DNA from: an uncultured Collinsella sp.
GTDB taxonomy: Bacteria > Actinomycetota > Coriobacteriia > Coriobacteriales > Coriobacteriaceae
Reading direction: 5' to 3'
DNA length: 64,000 nucleotides
Assembly (NCBI GenBank): GCA_900541695.1
Contig: UQKL01000006.1
Coordinates: 1-64,000 of the forward strand
A program made the translations under genes and the position numbers. Each line of letters opens with the position of its first letter. Position 1 is the stretch's first letter. Positions 44,930 through 55,578 of the stretch are shown in pieces. The notes beneath the pieces were generated by a model that did not search any database, was not told the origin of the DNA, and saw nothing but the letters and a program-made list of their open reading frames with translations.

Positions 44930-45895
44930 CTACTTTTGCTTGTCCTGCTCCAGCAGCTCGGACGGCGTGCGATCGGGCTTTCCGCCGCGGAAGATCTCTC
45001 GACCGTGCAGACGATGCTCAAGATCGCGCTCGGCCTGCTCCTCCGTGATCTTGGTCTGGCTCACCACCGGGTCCTCGATCAGCGATGAAACCGAGTTGAC
45101 CTGTTTTTGAATGCGCTCGGCAATGGTGTCGTCCATGCTTACGATGCGCATCTTCCAGTCGATACTCGTGGCGTTGGACGAGCTCTTGGTCCAAACGAAC
45201 GTCAGGATGGCGCTTTGGTGCCCCTGAGCAGGAAACATGCCAAAGAAGGAATCATGCTGGATCCTGCTGTCCTCGTCGATATAGGCGTGAACGTTATACA
45301 CCACACGGTCGATCTTGTCGTTGAGCAGGGCGTTGGTTGCGAGCGCCGCCGCCTGAATCTGACCGTTGGACAGCAGCTCGAGTTCATTGGCAGAAGACGT
45401 GTCCAGCACCGTCACCTCAACCGTGCCCGTGCGCTCATCTGCCTCGTCGACGGTAAAATCGAGCGGGAACTGCGTAAAGCCATTGCCCCATTCAAGTCCA
45501 CCCTTGAGCGCGGTCGAAACGGTATCCACCGAAACACTTTCGGAAAGGTTCGCGGTATTCAGACGTCGCATCACGCCGTAGCCAATCTGCATGCCCACAA
45601 TCAGCACCAAAATGCCGATAACCACGGCCATGGCGGTCTTCGTAATGGTATGGCTCACCTGCGAGCCCGAAGGGTCGTCCTCGGACAGCGGGTCGATATG
45701 TTTTGCCTGGCTCGCGCGATCCTCGCTGCGCAGCCGCGCCAGCGTCGCCTTGTCGCCGCGCTTGACGGCGGCCTCTTTCTCGCGCATGCGCTCGGTGCGC
45801 TTTTTGGCGAGCGTAGGATCCAAGACGCCGGATGCATCGATTTCGGAGAATAACTCCGTCACTTCTTCCGGAGTCAAAGGGTTCTTATCAGCCAT
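44930..45895 (-). CDS. Single-pass membrane protein of unknown function
   Basis: A 321-residue protein. A charged cytoplasmic part (1-85; MREKEAAVKRGDKATLARLR) precedes one membrane helix (~88-110; AMAVVIGILVLIVGMQIGYG) and an extracellular domain of about 160 residues rich in beta strands (TGTVEVTVLDTSS, AILTFVWTKSS). The last 50 residues are charged. No family is recognised. It follows the ABC exporter gene by 19 bp and is likely in its operon. Confidence 0.7.
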   Translation of the reverse strand: MADKNPLTPEEVTELFSEIDASGVLDPTLAKKRTERMREKEAAVKRGDKATLARLRSEDRASQAKHIDPLSEDDPSGSQVSHTITKTAMAVVIGILVLIVGMQIGYGVMRRLNTANLSESVSVDTVSTALKGGLEWGNGFTQFPLDFTVDEADERTGTVEVTVLDTSSANELELLSNGQIQAAALATNALLNDKIDRVVYNVHAYIDEDSRIQHDSFFGMFPAQGHQSAILTFVWTKSSSNATSIDWKMRIVSMDDTIAERIQKQVNSVSSLIEDPVVSQTKITEEQAERDLEHRLHGREIFRGGKPDRTPSELLEQDKQK

Positions 45896-45914
45896 GATCT
45901 TCCTGTCATATCAA

Positions 45915-47687
45915 TCAGTCGAGCTCGTGCGCACGCGCACCTTCGAACTGCATTCGATAGTAACGGGCATAGGTGCCGCCACGGGCGAGAAGCTCCTCGT
46001 GCGTGCCACGTTCCACAACGCGACCATGCTCAACGGTCGCAATCTCATCGGCATGCTTAATAGTCGAGAGACGGTGGGCGATGATGATCGTGGTACGGCC
46101 GCGTGCCAGCTCTTCGAGCGACTCCTGCACCGCTTCCTCGCTCTCGTTATCCAGGGCACTCGTCGCCTCATCCAAAATAAGGATCTTGGGATTCTTGAGA
46201 AAAACGCGCGCGATGGCGACGCGCTGCTTTTGACCACCCGAAAGACGGCTGCCGCGCTCGCCCACCACGGTGTCGTAGCCTTGCGGAAGCGATTCGATAA
46301 AGATATCAATATTGGCGCGGCGGGCCGCTTCGGCGATCTCTTCTGCCGTGGCGCCCGGCTTGCCGTAGGCGATGTTCTCGCCGATCGTTCCATCAAACAG
46401 GTACACATCTTGCTGCACCAGGCCGATGGCACGGCGCAGACTATGCTGCGTCACGTCGCGCACATCCTGGCCGTCGATGCTAATGGAGCCGGCGGCAGCG
46501 TCGTAAAAGCGCGGCAACAGCGAACAAGTCGTCGATTTGCCGCCGCCCGAGGGACCGACCAAAGCGATGGTCTGACCGGGCTTGATGGACAGGTCCATGT
46601 GGTCGATAACAGGGCGTCCGTCGGCGCCGCGCTCGCCCAATTCAACATCCTCGTAGCTAAAGCACACGTCGCGGTACTCCACAGCACCAGCCGTCACCTG
46701 CAGATCCGCAGCACCCGGCTTATCCTGAATATCGGGGACAGTCGAGAGTACCTCATCCATGCGCTTAAAGCCGGCGATGGCTTTCTGATACGTCTCGGCC
46801 GAATTGACGAGCGTCTCGAGCGGCGTGCAGAACAGCGAAATGTAGAGTGCGAAGGTTGCCATATCGACCGCCTGCAGCTGACCCTGGGCAACGAGCCAAC
46901 CGCCCAGCAGCACCACGATCACATAGAGCACGCCCGAGAGCAGGCCATACGTCGCGGTATAGACGCCCATGGCGTGATACATGTTCTCCTTGGACGAAAG
47001 GTAGCGATTGTTCGAGGCGCGAAACTTAGAGCGCTCGGTCTGCTCGTTGGCAAAGCTCTTGACCACACGCATGCCCGCCAGCGAATCCTGCAGTTGCGCG
47101 TTGATGCCGCTAATCTTTTTGCGGTTATCGCTAAAGACCTCGCGCATGCGCATGTTCTGCCAAAACATAATGACCGCGAACACCACCGTCACCACAGCCA
47201 TGGCGAGTGCGAGCACCGGCGCGATGGTAAACAGAATCACAAACGAGCCGATGATCTCGATACCGCAGATAATGATCCATTCGGGCACGTGGTGCGCCGC
47301 CTCGCAGATATCGAACAGGTCATTGACCACGCGGCTCATCATGTCGCCCGAGCTGTTGCGATCAAAGTACGCAAAGCTAAACCGTTCGTACTGATCGAAC
47401 AGGTCCTCGCGCATTTTGGACTCCATGCGCGCGCCCATCACATGACCCCAATAGCTCACAAAGTAGCGGCAGGCGCAGCGGATGGCATACATCAACACCA
47501 GTCCCACCGCGATCATACCGAGCGCCTGCATAATGGCAGCCTGGCCCTGGGTAAACAACCCTCCGGTCAGATTGCGCAGGATAATGGGGAACGCCAGGTC
47601 AATGGCGGCAAGTACCAGGGCGCAAACCGTATCAGCAACAAAAAGCCCCATCTGGGGCTTGTAGTAAGAAAGAAACCTCTTAAACAT
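45915..47687 (-). CDS. ABC exporter, fused membrane and ATPase domains
   Basis: A 590-residue half-transporter of the MsbA/LmrA type. Residues 1-310 hold six helices of an ABC_membrane domain; the ATPase has Walker A GPSGGGKST, signature LSGGQKQR and Walker B ILILDEATSALD, with the H-loop AHRLST. It works as a dimer and probably exports lipids, peptides or drugs; the substrate is unknown. The start MFKRFLSYYKPQ at 47687 is placed at the family N-terminus; upstream sequence is the repeat E2, whose terminal hairpin ends seven bases before the weak AAGGTG site. Confidence 0.92.
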   Translation of the reverse strand: MFKRFLSYYKPQMGLFVADTVCALVLAAIDLAFPIILRNLTGGLFTQGQAAIMQALGMIAVGLVLMYAIRCACRYFVSYWGHVMGARMESKMREDLFDQYERFSFAYFDRNSSGDMMSRVVNDLFDICEAAHHVPEWIIICGIEIIGSFVILFTIAPVLALAMAVVTVVFAVIMFWQNMRMREVFSDNRKKISGINAQLQDSLAGMRVVKSFANEQTERSKFRASNNRYLSSKENMYHAMGVYTATYGLLSGVLYVIVVLLGGWLVAQGQLQAVDMATFALYISLFCTPLETLVNSAETYQKAIAGFKRMDEVLSTVPDIQDKPGAADLQVTAGAVEYRDVCFSYEDVELGERGADGRPVIDHMDLSIKPGQTIALVGPSGGGKSTTCSLLPRFYDAAAGSISIDGQDVRDVTQHSLRRAIGLVQQDVYLFDGTIGENIAYGKPGATAEEIAEAARRANIDIFIESLPQGYDTVVGERGSRLSGGQKQRVAIARVFLKNPKILILDEATSALDNESEEAVQESLEELARGRTTIIIAHRLSTIKHADEIATVEHGRVVERGTHEELLARGGTYARYYRMQFEGARAHELD

Positions 47688-47694
47688 AGTCACC

Positions 47695-47843
47695 TTACGC
47701 GGTTTTACCAAACCGCGTTTCGTCTCGACGCTGCAAGTGCTCCATTTGGACAATCTGGCCTTCAATCGTCGGTCGCGTATATCTATACGCTTCCCTCCTC
47801 TTTTAGGCCACCTTGTCTCAAATGGAGCACTTTCGCTGACTTA
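47695..47843. repeat. Structured inverted-repeat family, copy E2
   Basis: On the minus strand: TAAGTCAGCGAAA, stem arm AGTGCTCCATTTG, CAAGGTG, a core with AGAGGAG and the hairpin GCGTAT-AGAT-ATACGC, CGACGATTGA, CAGATTG, the complementary arm, TTGCAGCGTCGAG, and the terminal hairpin ACGCGGTTT/AAACCGCGT. The flanks match E1 (29051) and the core matches E3 (25716), while the arms differ from both but still pair. It forms the whole leader of the ABC exporter, so it may control that gene. Confidence 0.75.
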
Positions 47844-47871
47844 CACAAACCTGCGGGATCATCCCCGCTCG

Positions 47872-48567
47872 TTAAAGTTCCGCTCCGCCCAAACGGTGAG
47901 CAATGCTGTCGCAGGCAAGTGCGCCCACAACGGTCTTGGCGTCTTCGATCTTGCCGTCGAGCACGGCGTCGATCAGCTCGTGCAGCGGTACCAAGTCGAC
48001 GTTGACAAACTCGTCATCGTCGGGGTCGGGTGCATCAAACTCGAGCTTGGTAGCCAGGTAGATGTGAATGATCTCGTCGCAAAAACCGCAGGTCGTGACA
48101 ATCGACGTCAAAAAGCGAATGCGACCAGCCCTAAAGCCCGTCTCCTCATGCAGCTCGCGCTTGGCGCAATCGAGCGGGTCCTCACCCGGATCGAGCTTGC
48201 CGGCGGGAATCTCGACCGTCACGCGGTCGATGGCAGTGCGATACTGACGTACCAGCACGATCTTGCCGTTCTCGGTCAGTGCCACAACGGCCGCCGCACC
48301 CGGATGGCGAACGATATCGCGGGCGCTGCGGTGACCGTTGGGCAGCTCAACCTCAAGACGGTGGACGTCGAGGATCTTGCCCTTCCAGGCGCACTCCTCC
48401 GAAAGAATCTTCTCGTGCAGCAGGGCGTCATGCGGGTCGTCGTCGCCCAGCACCAGCGCCGGCTCGTCAGCGACCTCGCCACCAGGCTCGCCCTCGGCGT
48501 GTCCATACATGCGGCCGTCTTCCTCGACGATCTGCGCGTCCACGAGCTCTTCGTTCTTCTCGTCCAT
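47872..48567 (-). CDS. NUDIX hydrolase, ADP-ribose pyrophosphatase-like
   Basis: A 231-residue hydrolase. The Nudix box is visible as GKLDPGEDPLDCAKREL plus HEETGF, preceded by VLVRQYRTAIDRVTVEIPAG, the array typical of ADP-ribose pyrophosphatases (NudF). The first ~55 residues are an acidic extension (EEDGRMYGHAEGEPGGE) not usual in the family. The ATG at 48567 is preferred over the one three codons upstream, which abuts the Shine-Dalgarno. It follows purD by 21 bp. Confidence 0.88.
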   Translation of the reverse strand: MDEKNEELVDAQIVEEDGRMYGHAEGEPGGEVADEPALVLGDDDPHDALLHEKILSEECAWKGKILDVHRLEVELPNGHRSARDIVRHPGAAAVVALTENGKIVLVRQYRTAIDRVTVEIPAGKLDPGEDPLDCAKRELHEETGFRAGRIRFLTSIVTTCGFCDEIIHIYLATKLEFDAPDPDDDEFVNVDLVPLHELIDAVLDGKIEDAKTVVGALACDSIAHRLGGAEL

Positions 48568-48588
48568 CCGTCTCATTCCTCTCGGATT

Positions 48589-49893
<1,305 letters not shown>

Positions 49894-49947
49894 GGGTGCC
49901 TCCTCTATGGATTACCGGCCCGCTCCGCGCGGGCCCATTACAAGCAA

Positions 49948-49989
49948 ATATACCCCTCGGCCGCCCATCTGGGCTGCAAAGGGGTATAT
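49948..49989 (-). terminator. Terminator between purA and purD
   Basis: ATATACCCCT (49948) and its complement (49980-49989) enclose a GC-rich loop with its own GCCCA/TGGGC pair; on the minus strand ATATTTG follows. It lies 23 bp past the purA stop, so purD is probably transcribed separately. Confidence 0.75.
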
Positions 49990-50011
49990 CGCAATAACCA
50001 AATAACGCCGA

Positions 50012-51307
<1,296 letters not shown>

Positions 51308-51389
51308 TCACATTCATGGACTGTCCGCGCACCGCAAGCGCGCAGAAGCACAAAGCATTCCCAGTATACCCGTGCAACGGGCGCCTGTC

Positions 51390-52781
51390 CTACTCCTCGG
51401 TATGCGCCCCATCAAGCTCATAGAACTTGGTGGATGCCGGCAGGAACATCAGGTCGACGTCGCCGATCGGGCCCGAACGGTTCTTTGCCACGACGATACG
51501 CGTAACGCCCTCGTCGGGTCGGTCGTCGCGCGAGGCCTCGGCCTCGTCGGCGGATCGGTCCAAGAACATGACGATATCGGCGTCCTGCTCGATGGAGCCC
51601 GATTCACGCAGGTCGGACAGCTGCGGGCGCTTGCCGGTACGGGATTCAACCTGACGCGACAGCTGCGACAGCGCGATCAGCGGAATCTTGAGCTCCTTGG
51701 CCATAATCTTCAGACCACGCGACATCTCGGAGACCTCGACGGTGCGGCTCTCGGAACGACGTCCCGGCGGGGGGCTCACCAGCTGCAAGTAGTCCAGGAT
51801 GATGATGGCCTTCTCCTTGTTATGGAGCATGCGGCGGCTCTTGGCGCGAATCTCGGTCACCGTGGTGCCGGGCGTATCGTCAATCAGAATATCGAGCTTG
51901 GACAGCGTCTGCGTGGCCTCATTGATGTTGGCCCACTGCTCGGGACTAATGCGGCCCGTACGGAAGTCGCTGATCGAGATCATGGCATAGGCGCAAATCA
52001 GACGCTGGGCAATTTCCTTGCCCGACATCTCCAGCGAGAAGAAGCCGACGGTATAGCCCGCGGCGGCGGCGTTGAGCGCCAAGTTCAGGGCGAACGACGT
52101 CTTACCAACGGCGGGGCGGGCGCCGATAATGATGAGCTGGCCCTCGCGGAAGCCCATGAGCATACGGTCGAGCGACGGAAAGCCCGTGGGCACGCCTGCA
52201 GCCTGACCGCCGGCCTTGCACACTTCCTCGGCCTCGTTATAGGCCTCGACCATAAACTCGGTCAGCGTCTTGTAGCTCGACTTAACCTCACGCGCCGTGA
52301 CCTTGAGCAGTTTGCTCTCGGCCAGCTCCACGACCTCTTTGGTGTCGGTGGGGGCGTTGTAGGCCAGCGCGTTGATCTCGTTGGTGGCGCCAATCAGCTC
52401 GCGCAGCATCGAGTCGCGGCGAACGATGGCGGCATGGTGCTGCCAGTTGACGAGCGACAGAGTCTGTCCCATCAGCTCCAAAATGTACGCCTCGCCGCCC
52501 ACGGCATCGAGCTTGTTGATGCTTCGCAGGTAATCGATCAGCGAGATAGAGTCAATGGGGATGCGACTGTTATACATATCGACCATCGCGGTATAGATGG
52601 TCTTATGAATGGGCCGGTAGAAGTCATCGGGCTGCAGCTCGACCTGGGCCTCTTCGACCACATCGGGCGAGAGCAGCATAGCGGCCAGCACGTTGGCCTC
52701 TGCATCTTGGTTTTGGGGGAGACCCAACTTGGAGCCACGGTCCTCGACCGTCAGCCCCGTCTCCCTATCGTCATATGCCAT
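51390..52781 (-). CDS. dnaB: Replicative DNA helicase
   Basis: A 463-residue DnaB. The N-terminal primase-interacting domain (LPQNQDAEANVLAAML) is followed by a RecA-like motor with Walker A GARPAVGKTSFALNLA, Walker B IILDYLQLV and the arginine-finger region. It unwinds the replication fork as a hexamer. The start at 52781 is chosen because GAGGA lies five bases upstream; two earlier in-frame ATGs fall on that site. It ends the rpsF-ssb-rpsR-rplI cluster, a common bacterial arrangement. Confidence 0.96.
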   Translation of the reverse strand: MAYDDRETGLTVEDRGSKLGLPQNQDAEANVLAAMLLSPDVVEEAQVELQPDDFYRPIHKTIYTAMVDMYNSRIPIDSISLIDYLRSINKLDAVGGEAYILELMGQTLSLVNWQHHAAIVRRDSMLRELIGATNEINALAYNAPTDTKEVVELAESKLLKVTAREVKSSYKTLTEFMVEAYNEAEEVCKAGGQAAGVPTGFPSLDRMLMGFREGQLIIIGARPAVGKTSFALNLALNAAAAGYTVGFFSLEMSGKEIAQRLICAYAMISISDFRTGRISPEQWANINEATQTLSKLDILIDDTPGTTVTEIRAKSRRMLHNKEKAIIILDYLQLVSPPPGRRSESRTVEVSEMSRGLKIMAKELKIPLIALSQLSRQVESRTGKRPQLSDLRESGSIEQDADIVMFLDRSADEAEASRDDRPDEGVTRIVVAKNRSGPIGDVDLMFLPASTKFYELDGAHTEE

Positions 52782-52942
52782 GAGCATCCTCATTCATATC
52801 GCTTGCGAGCATCCATAGTATCAGCCACGGCTATAAATCGAGCCGCGCCTTGGCAATCATCACCGAACCAAACGGATGAACGGTCCTATACACGGGACCG
52901 CATCTCAATGACTGCTATGAACTCACCCGGCGCAAAAAATAA

Positions 52943-52978
52943 AAGGGCGCCCTGGTCTCCCAGAGCGCCCTTCTTAGA
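52943..52978 (-). terminator. Terminator after rplI
   Basis: AAGGGCGC (52943) pairs with GCGCCCTT (52965-52972); on the minus strand TTTTATTTTTT follows. It separates the ribosomal-protein operon from dnaB. Confidence 0.88.
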
Positions 52979-53004
52979 ACAAGATTGTTGCGTTGCAGCA
53001 AATG

Positions 53005-53544
53005 CTACTCGGCAGCAGCCTCGGTCTCGACCTCGGCGGTCTCGGTCTCGGCGACCTCAGCGGTCTCCTCAACCTCAGCCTCGGCAGCGAGCTCCTCGGC
53101 GGTAACGCCGACGAGAACGACAACCTCGGCCTTGATCTCGCGGTACAGCGAGATAGCGACGGTGTGGGCACCGGCAACCTTGATGGGCTTACCGAGCTCG
53201 ACGCGCTTGCGGTCGATATCCATACCGAGCTGATCCTTGATGGCGTCAGCGATCATGGCGGCGGTAACGGAGCCAAAGAGGATGCCCTCGTCGCCAACCT
53301 TGACGTCAACGGTGACCTGCTTGCCCTCGAAGGCAGCCTTGGTCTCGTTGGCGGTAGCCAGACGGACGGCCTCGCGCTTGGCGATGTTGTTGCGACGCTC
53401 GTCAAGCTGCTTGAGGTTGCCCTTGGTGGCGGCAACAGCGAGCTTCTTGGGGAACAGGAAGTTCTCAGCGTAACCCTGAGCGACCTCTACGACGTCACCC
53501 TCGCCGCCCTTGCCCTTGATCTCATCGAGAAGAATAACCTTCAT
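53005..53544 (-). CDS. rplI: 50S ribosomal protein L9 with acidic tail
   Basis: L9 begins MKVILLDEIKGKGGEGDVVEV, with YAENFLFPKKLA, the family signature. Normal L9 ends near residue 150; here about 27 extra residues of Glu/Ala/Val/Thr (EVEETAEVAETETAEVETEA) follow. The tail is low complexity and acidic, like the Ala/Glu insertion in the folate fusion protein. L9 binds 23S rRNA and affects frame maintenance. AAGGGAGACGC precedes the ATG. Confidence 0.97.
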   Translation of the reverse strand: MKVILLDEIKGKGGEGDVVEVAQGYAENFLFPKKLAVAATKGNLKQLDERRNNIAKREAVRLATANETKAAFEGKQVTVDVKVGDEGILFGSVTAAMIADAIKDQLGMDIDRKRVELGKPIKVAGAHTVAISLYREIKAEVVVLVGVTAEELAAEAEVEETAEVAETETAEVETEAAAE

Positions 53545-53559
53545 GATGCGTCTCCCTTC

Positions 53560-53826
53560 TTAGCCGCGGTCGCGGTTGCCACGAGAGGAAACCACGGGGA
53601 CGGTGTACGGCAGGAGAGCCATCTCGCGGGCGCGCTTGATGGCGTTGGCGATGTCATGCTGATGCTGCGTGCAAGCGCCAGTGACGCGACGGGGCTTGAT
53701 CTTGCCACGGTCGGTCATGTACTTACGGAGAAGCTGAGTGTCCTTATAGTCGATGAACTCAGTGTTCTCCTTGCAGAACTGGCAGTACTTACGACGCGGC
53801 TGACGTGCAGAATAATCATTAGCCAT
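53560..53826 (-). CDS. rpsR: 30S ribosomal protein S18
   Basis: An 88-residue S18, with [10 protein letters not shown] (a C+ type zinc-ribbon start), [19 protein letters not shown] and [22 protein letters not shown]. It binds S6 in the small-subunit platform. The start MANDYSARQ at 53826 fits the family; AAAGG is upstream. Gene order rpsF-ssb-rpsR-rplI is the usual one. Confidence 0.97.
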   Translation of the reverse strand: MANDYSARQPRRKYCQFCKENTEFIDYKDTQLLRKYMTDRGKIKPRRVTGACTQHQHDIANAIKRAREMALLPYTVPVVSSRGNRDRG

Positions 53827-53898
53827 GTCAAAATACCTTTCGTTTGGCAACTTCGGCGAGCCGAAGCCGCCTCTCACTCAAAAATAGGTGAACAACCC

Positions 53899-54351
53899 TT
53901 AGAACGGGATGTCCTCATCGTAGACGTCGACCGCGGGCGGCGTAGCCACCGGTGCGGCAGGACGTGCTGCGGGCGCGGGAGCTGCGGGGGCGTAACCGCC
54001 CTGATCGTAGCCACCCTGGCCACCACGGGAGCTCATAAACTCGATCTCATCGACGATGACCTCAAGCTTGCTCCGGCGCTGGCCGTCGCGCTCCCAAGAG
54101 CTGTAGCGCAGCTTGCCCTCGATCGCGACCTTGTTTCCCTTTGCCAGGAAACGGCTCACGGCCTCGGCGCGGGTGCCGAACATGGTGCAGTCGACAAAGT
54201 TGGGATAGTCCTCCCACTCGCCAGTCTGCGCGTTGCGGCGACGATCGTTCACGGCAACGCCAAAGGACAGAACCTGGGTTCCGCCGGCGGTGGCGCGCAG
54301 CTCGGGATCGCGGGTGAGGTTACCGGTGATGTTCACTCGATTGATGCTCAT
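53899..54351 (-). CDS. ssb: Single-stranded DNA-binding protein
   Basis: A 150-residue SSB. The OB fold (1-~108) begins MSINRVNITGNLTRDPEL; a Gly/Ala/Pro-rich linker leads to the acidic tip DEDIPF, which recruits replication partners. It lies between the S6 and S18 genes, as in most bacteria. Confidence 0.97.
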   Translation of the reverse strand: MSINRVNITGNLTRDPELRATAGGTQVLSFGVAVNDRRRNAQTGEWEDYPNFVDCTMFGTRAEAVSRFLAKGNKVAIEGKLRYSSWERDGQRRSKLEVIVDEIEFMSSRGGQGGYDQGGYAPAAPAPAARPAAPVATPPAVDVYDEDIPF

Positions 54352-54399
54352 AACTCACTACTTCCTCTTGGGGCACAAGCCCAGTCCAAAACGACAGTC

Positions 54400-54693
54400 T
54401 TACTCCTGGTCGTCGCGACGGACGATCATGTGGCGGACCACAGCGTCGGTGATGCGCAGGACGCGATCAAGCTCGGCGATCTGGGTAGGATCTGCGTGGA
54501 AGTTGATGAGGGTGTAGTCACCATCGGTGAGGTCGTTGATCTCGTAGGCGAGCTTGCGCTTGCCCCACTCGTCAACGGAGTCGACCTTGCCAGCGCCCTC
54601 AGCGATCGTGGTATCGATACGCTTCATAACAGCGAGACGAGTCTCGGGGTCGAGCGACGGGTCAACAAAGAACAGCAGTTCATAAGCCTTCAT
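54400..54693 (-). CDS. rpsF: 30S ribosomal protein S6
   Basis: A 97-residue S6, beginning MKAYELLFFVDPSLDPETR, with GKRKLAYEINDLTDGDYTLINF and a C-terminal RRDDQE. GAGGAGG lies before the ATG at 54693. First gene of the rpsF-ssb-rpsR-rplI operon, with a promoter at 54765-54793 and a hairpin leader. Confidence 0.97.
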   Translation of the reverse strand: MKAYELLFFVDPSLDPETRLAVMKRIDTTIAEGAGKVDSVDEWGKRKLAYEINDLTDGDYTLINFHADPTQIAELDRVLRITDAVVRHMIVRRDDQE

Positions 54694-54720
54694 ATTGTCA
54701 CCTCCTCTGGGCAAATGTGG

Positions 54721-54747
54721 CTTCAGGTCGTGAAGGTGCGCCTGAAG
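54721..54747 (-). promoter_or_regulatory. Hairpin in the rpsF leader, possible S6:S18 autoregulatory site
   Basis: CTTCAGG and CCTGAAG pair around a 13-nt loop in the short leader between the promoter and the rpsF Shine-Dalgarno. Many bacteria have an S6:S18-binding leader at this place, but its hallmark bulge is not clearly visible, so this is a positional guess. Confidence 0.35.
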
Positions 54748-54764
54748 CAGGAAAAGACTTGGTA

Positions 54765-54793
54765 ATAATATCTTTCAACCTCCTAGGCTGCAA
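54765..54793 (-). promoter_or_regulatory. Promoter of the rpsF operon
   Basis: On the minus strand, TTGCAG (54788-54793), a 17-bp spacer, and TATTAT (54765-54770). Transcription would begin about 65 bp before the rpsF ATG. The gap 54694-55188 otherwise holds only the leader hairpin, the tRNA promoter at 55145 and no visible gene. Confidence 0.6.
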
Positions 54794-55144
54794 GAATATG
54801 CAGCTACAACCTCATGACCTCCACATATACCCATGCTTACACGGCACTTCTCGCGTATTCCAACCAAATGCTGACCAAAAGCTTGACGGATCTGTGGACA
54901 AGATACGGTGCCGTGAGGACAAGCTGAGCCAAGTCGCAGGTCAACGGGCGCATGGTTGTGGTCGCAAAATGCATACCAGTGGTCTAATTGATCGCCAAAA
55001 AGATTTAAAATTCGTTTGCTCGTGGTCTATAAAGTCCTTTTTTGAGCAATTCGCTTAGCATGATTTTGCTGGTCAGGCTGCATGTGCCGCGCGTTTTAGG
55101 CACAGCGCGAGACACTGTGGATCAAAAAATGCTAAGTTTTCGGC

Positions 55145-55172
55145 TTGCACCTTGCGATTCCTCGTGTATACT
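55145..55172 (+). promoter_or_regulatory. Promoter of the tRNA-Ser genes
   Basis: TTGCAC (55145-55150), 16-bp spacer, TATACT (55167-55172), 16 bp before the first tRNA-Ser. Confidence 0.7.
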
Positions 55173-55188
55173 AACTTTCGCATTTAAC

Positions 55189-55279
55189 GGAGAGTTGTCC
55201 GAGTGGCCGAAGGAGCACGATTGGAAATCGTGTAGGCGTCAAAAGCGTCTCCAGGGTTCAAATCCCTGACTCTCCGCCA
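55189..55279 (+). tRNA. tRNA-Ser (anticodon GGA)
   Basis: A 91-nt class II tRNA with a long variable arm. GGAGAGT pairs with ACTCTCC, discriminator G, and CCA is encoded. The anticodon loop TTGGAAA gives GGA, reading UCC/UCU. The T arm has GGTTCAAATCC. Confidence 0.96.
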
Positions 55280-55288
55280 GTTAATTCC

Positions 55289-55317
55289 AAAGCAGGCCTT
55301 CGAGCCTGCTTTGTTTT
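55289..55317 (+). terminator. Terminator after tRNA-Ser(GGA)
   Basis: AAGCAGGC and GCCTGCTT pair around TTCGA-type loop bases, followed by TGTTTTT. Confidence 0.85.
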
Positions 55318-55327
55318 TACCCCACGC

Positions 55328-55418
55328 GGAGGGGTGGCAGAGTGGTTGAATGCGGCGGTCTCGAAAACCGTTTGGCCTGTATAAGGTCACGAGGGTTCGA
55401 ATCCCTCCTCCTCCGCCA
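55328..55418 (+). tRNA. tRNA-Ser (anticodon CGA)
   Basis: A 91-nt class II tRNA. Acceptor strand GGAGGGG pairs with the CCTCCTCC end, with one wobble; CCA encoded. The anticodon loop CTCGAAA gives CGA, reading UCG. It follows tRNA-Ser(GGA) by 48 bp. Confidence 0.95.
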
Positions 55419-55429
55419 TTTAGATTGAG

Positions 55430-55457
55430 AAAGCTCCCTAGAATGGGAGCTTTTTTG
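55430..55457 (+). terminator. Terminator after tRNA-Ser(CGA)
   Basis: AAGCTCCC and GGGAGCTT pair around TAGAAT, followed by a T-run. Confidence 0.88.
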
Positions 55458-55488
55458 TTATCGAAATACATCTCGATCCCGCGCTTCC

Positions 55489-55568
55489 CCAAACGTGTAC
55501 GTCAGCCTCCAAAAACGACATTTTTCGACATCTTTGGAGGCTGACGTACACGTTTGGATTGAGCTCAC
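55489..55568. repeat. Left inverted repeat of the nuclease cassette
   Basis: Arms 55489-55513 and 55533-55557 are perfect 25-bp complements around a 19-nt loop, followed by ATTGAGCTCAC. It ends 11 bp from the stop of the enclosed gene. Confidence 0.88.
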
Positions 55569-55578
55569 GGGAGTGGCA

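Noticed and set aside
45591..48005. 804-codon plus-strand open frame
   Set aside because: Shadow of the ABC exporter and membrane-protein genes; it also runs through repeat E2.
54694..55188. Small RNA gene (tmRNA, RNase P RNA or SRP RNA) in the 495-bp gap
   Set aside because: No tRNA-like ends, tag frame, or known conserved cores were found; only promoters and short hairpins.
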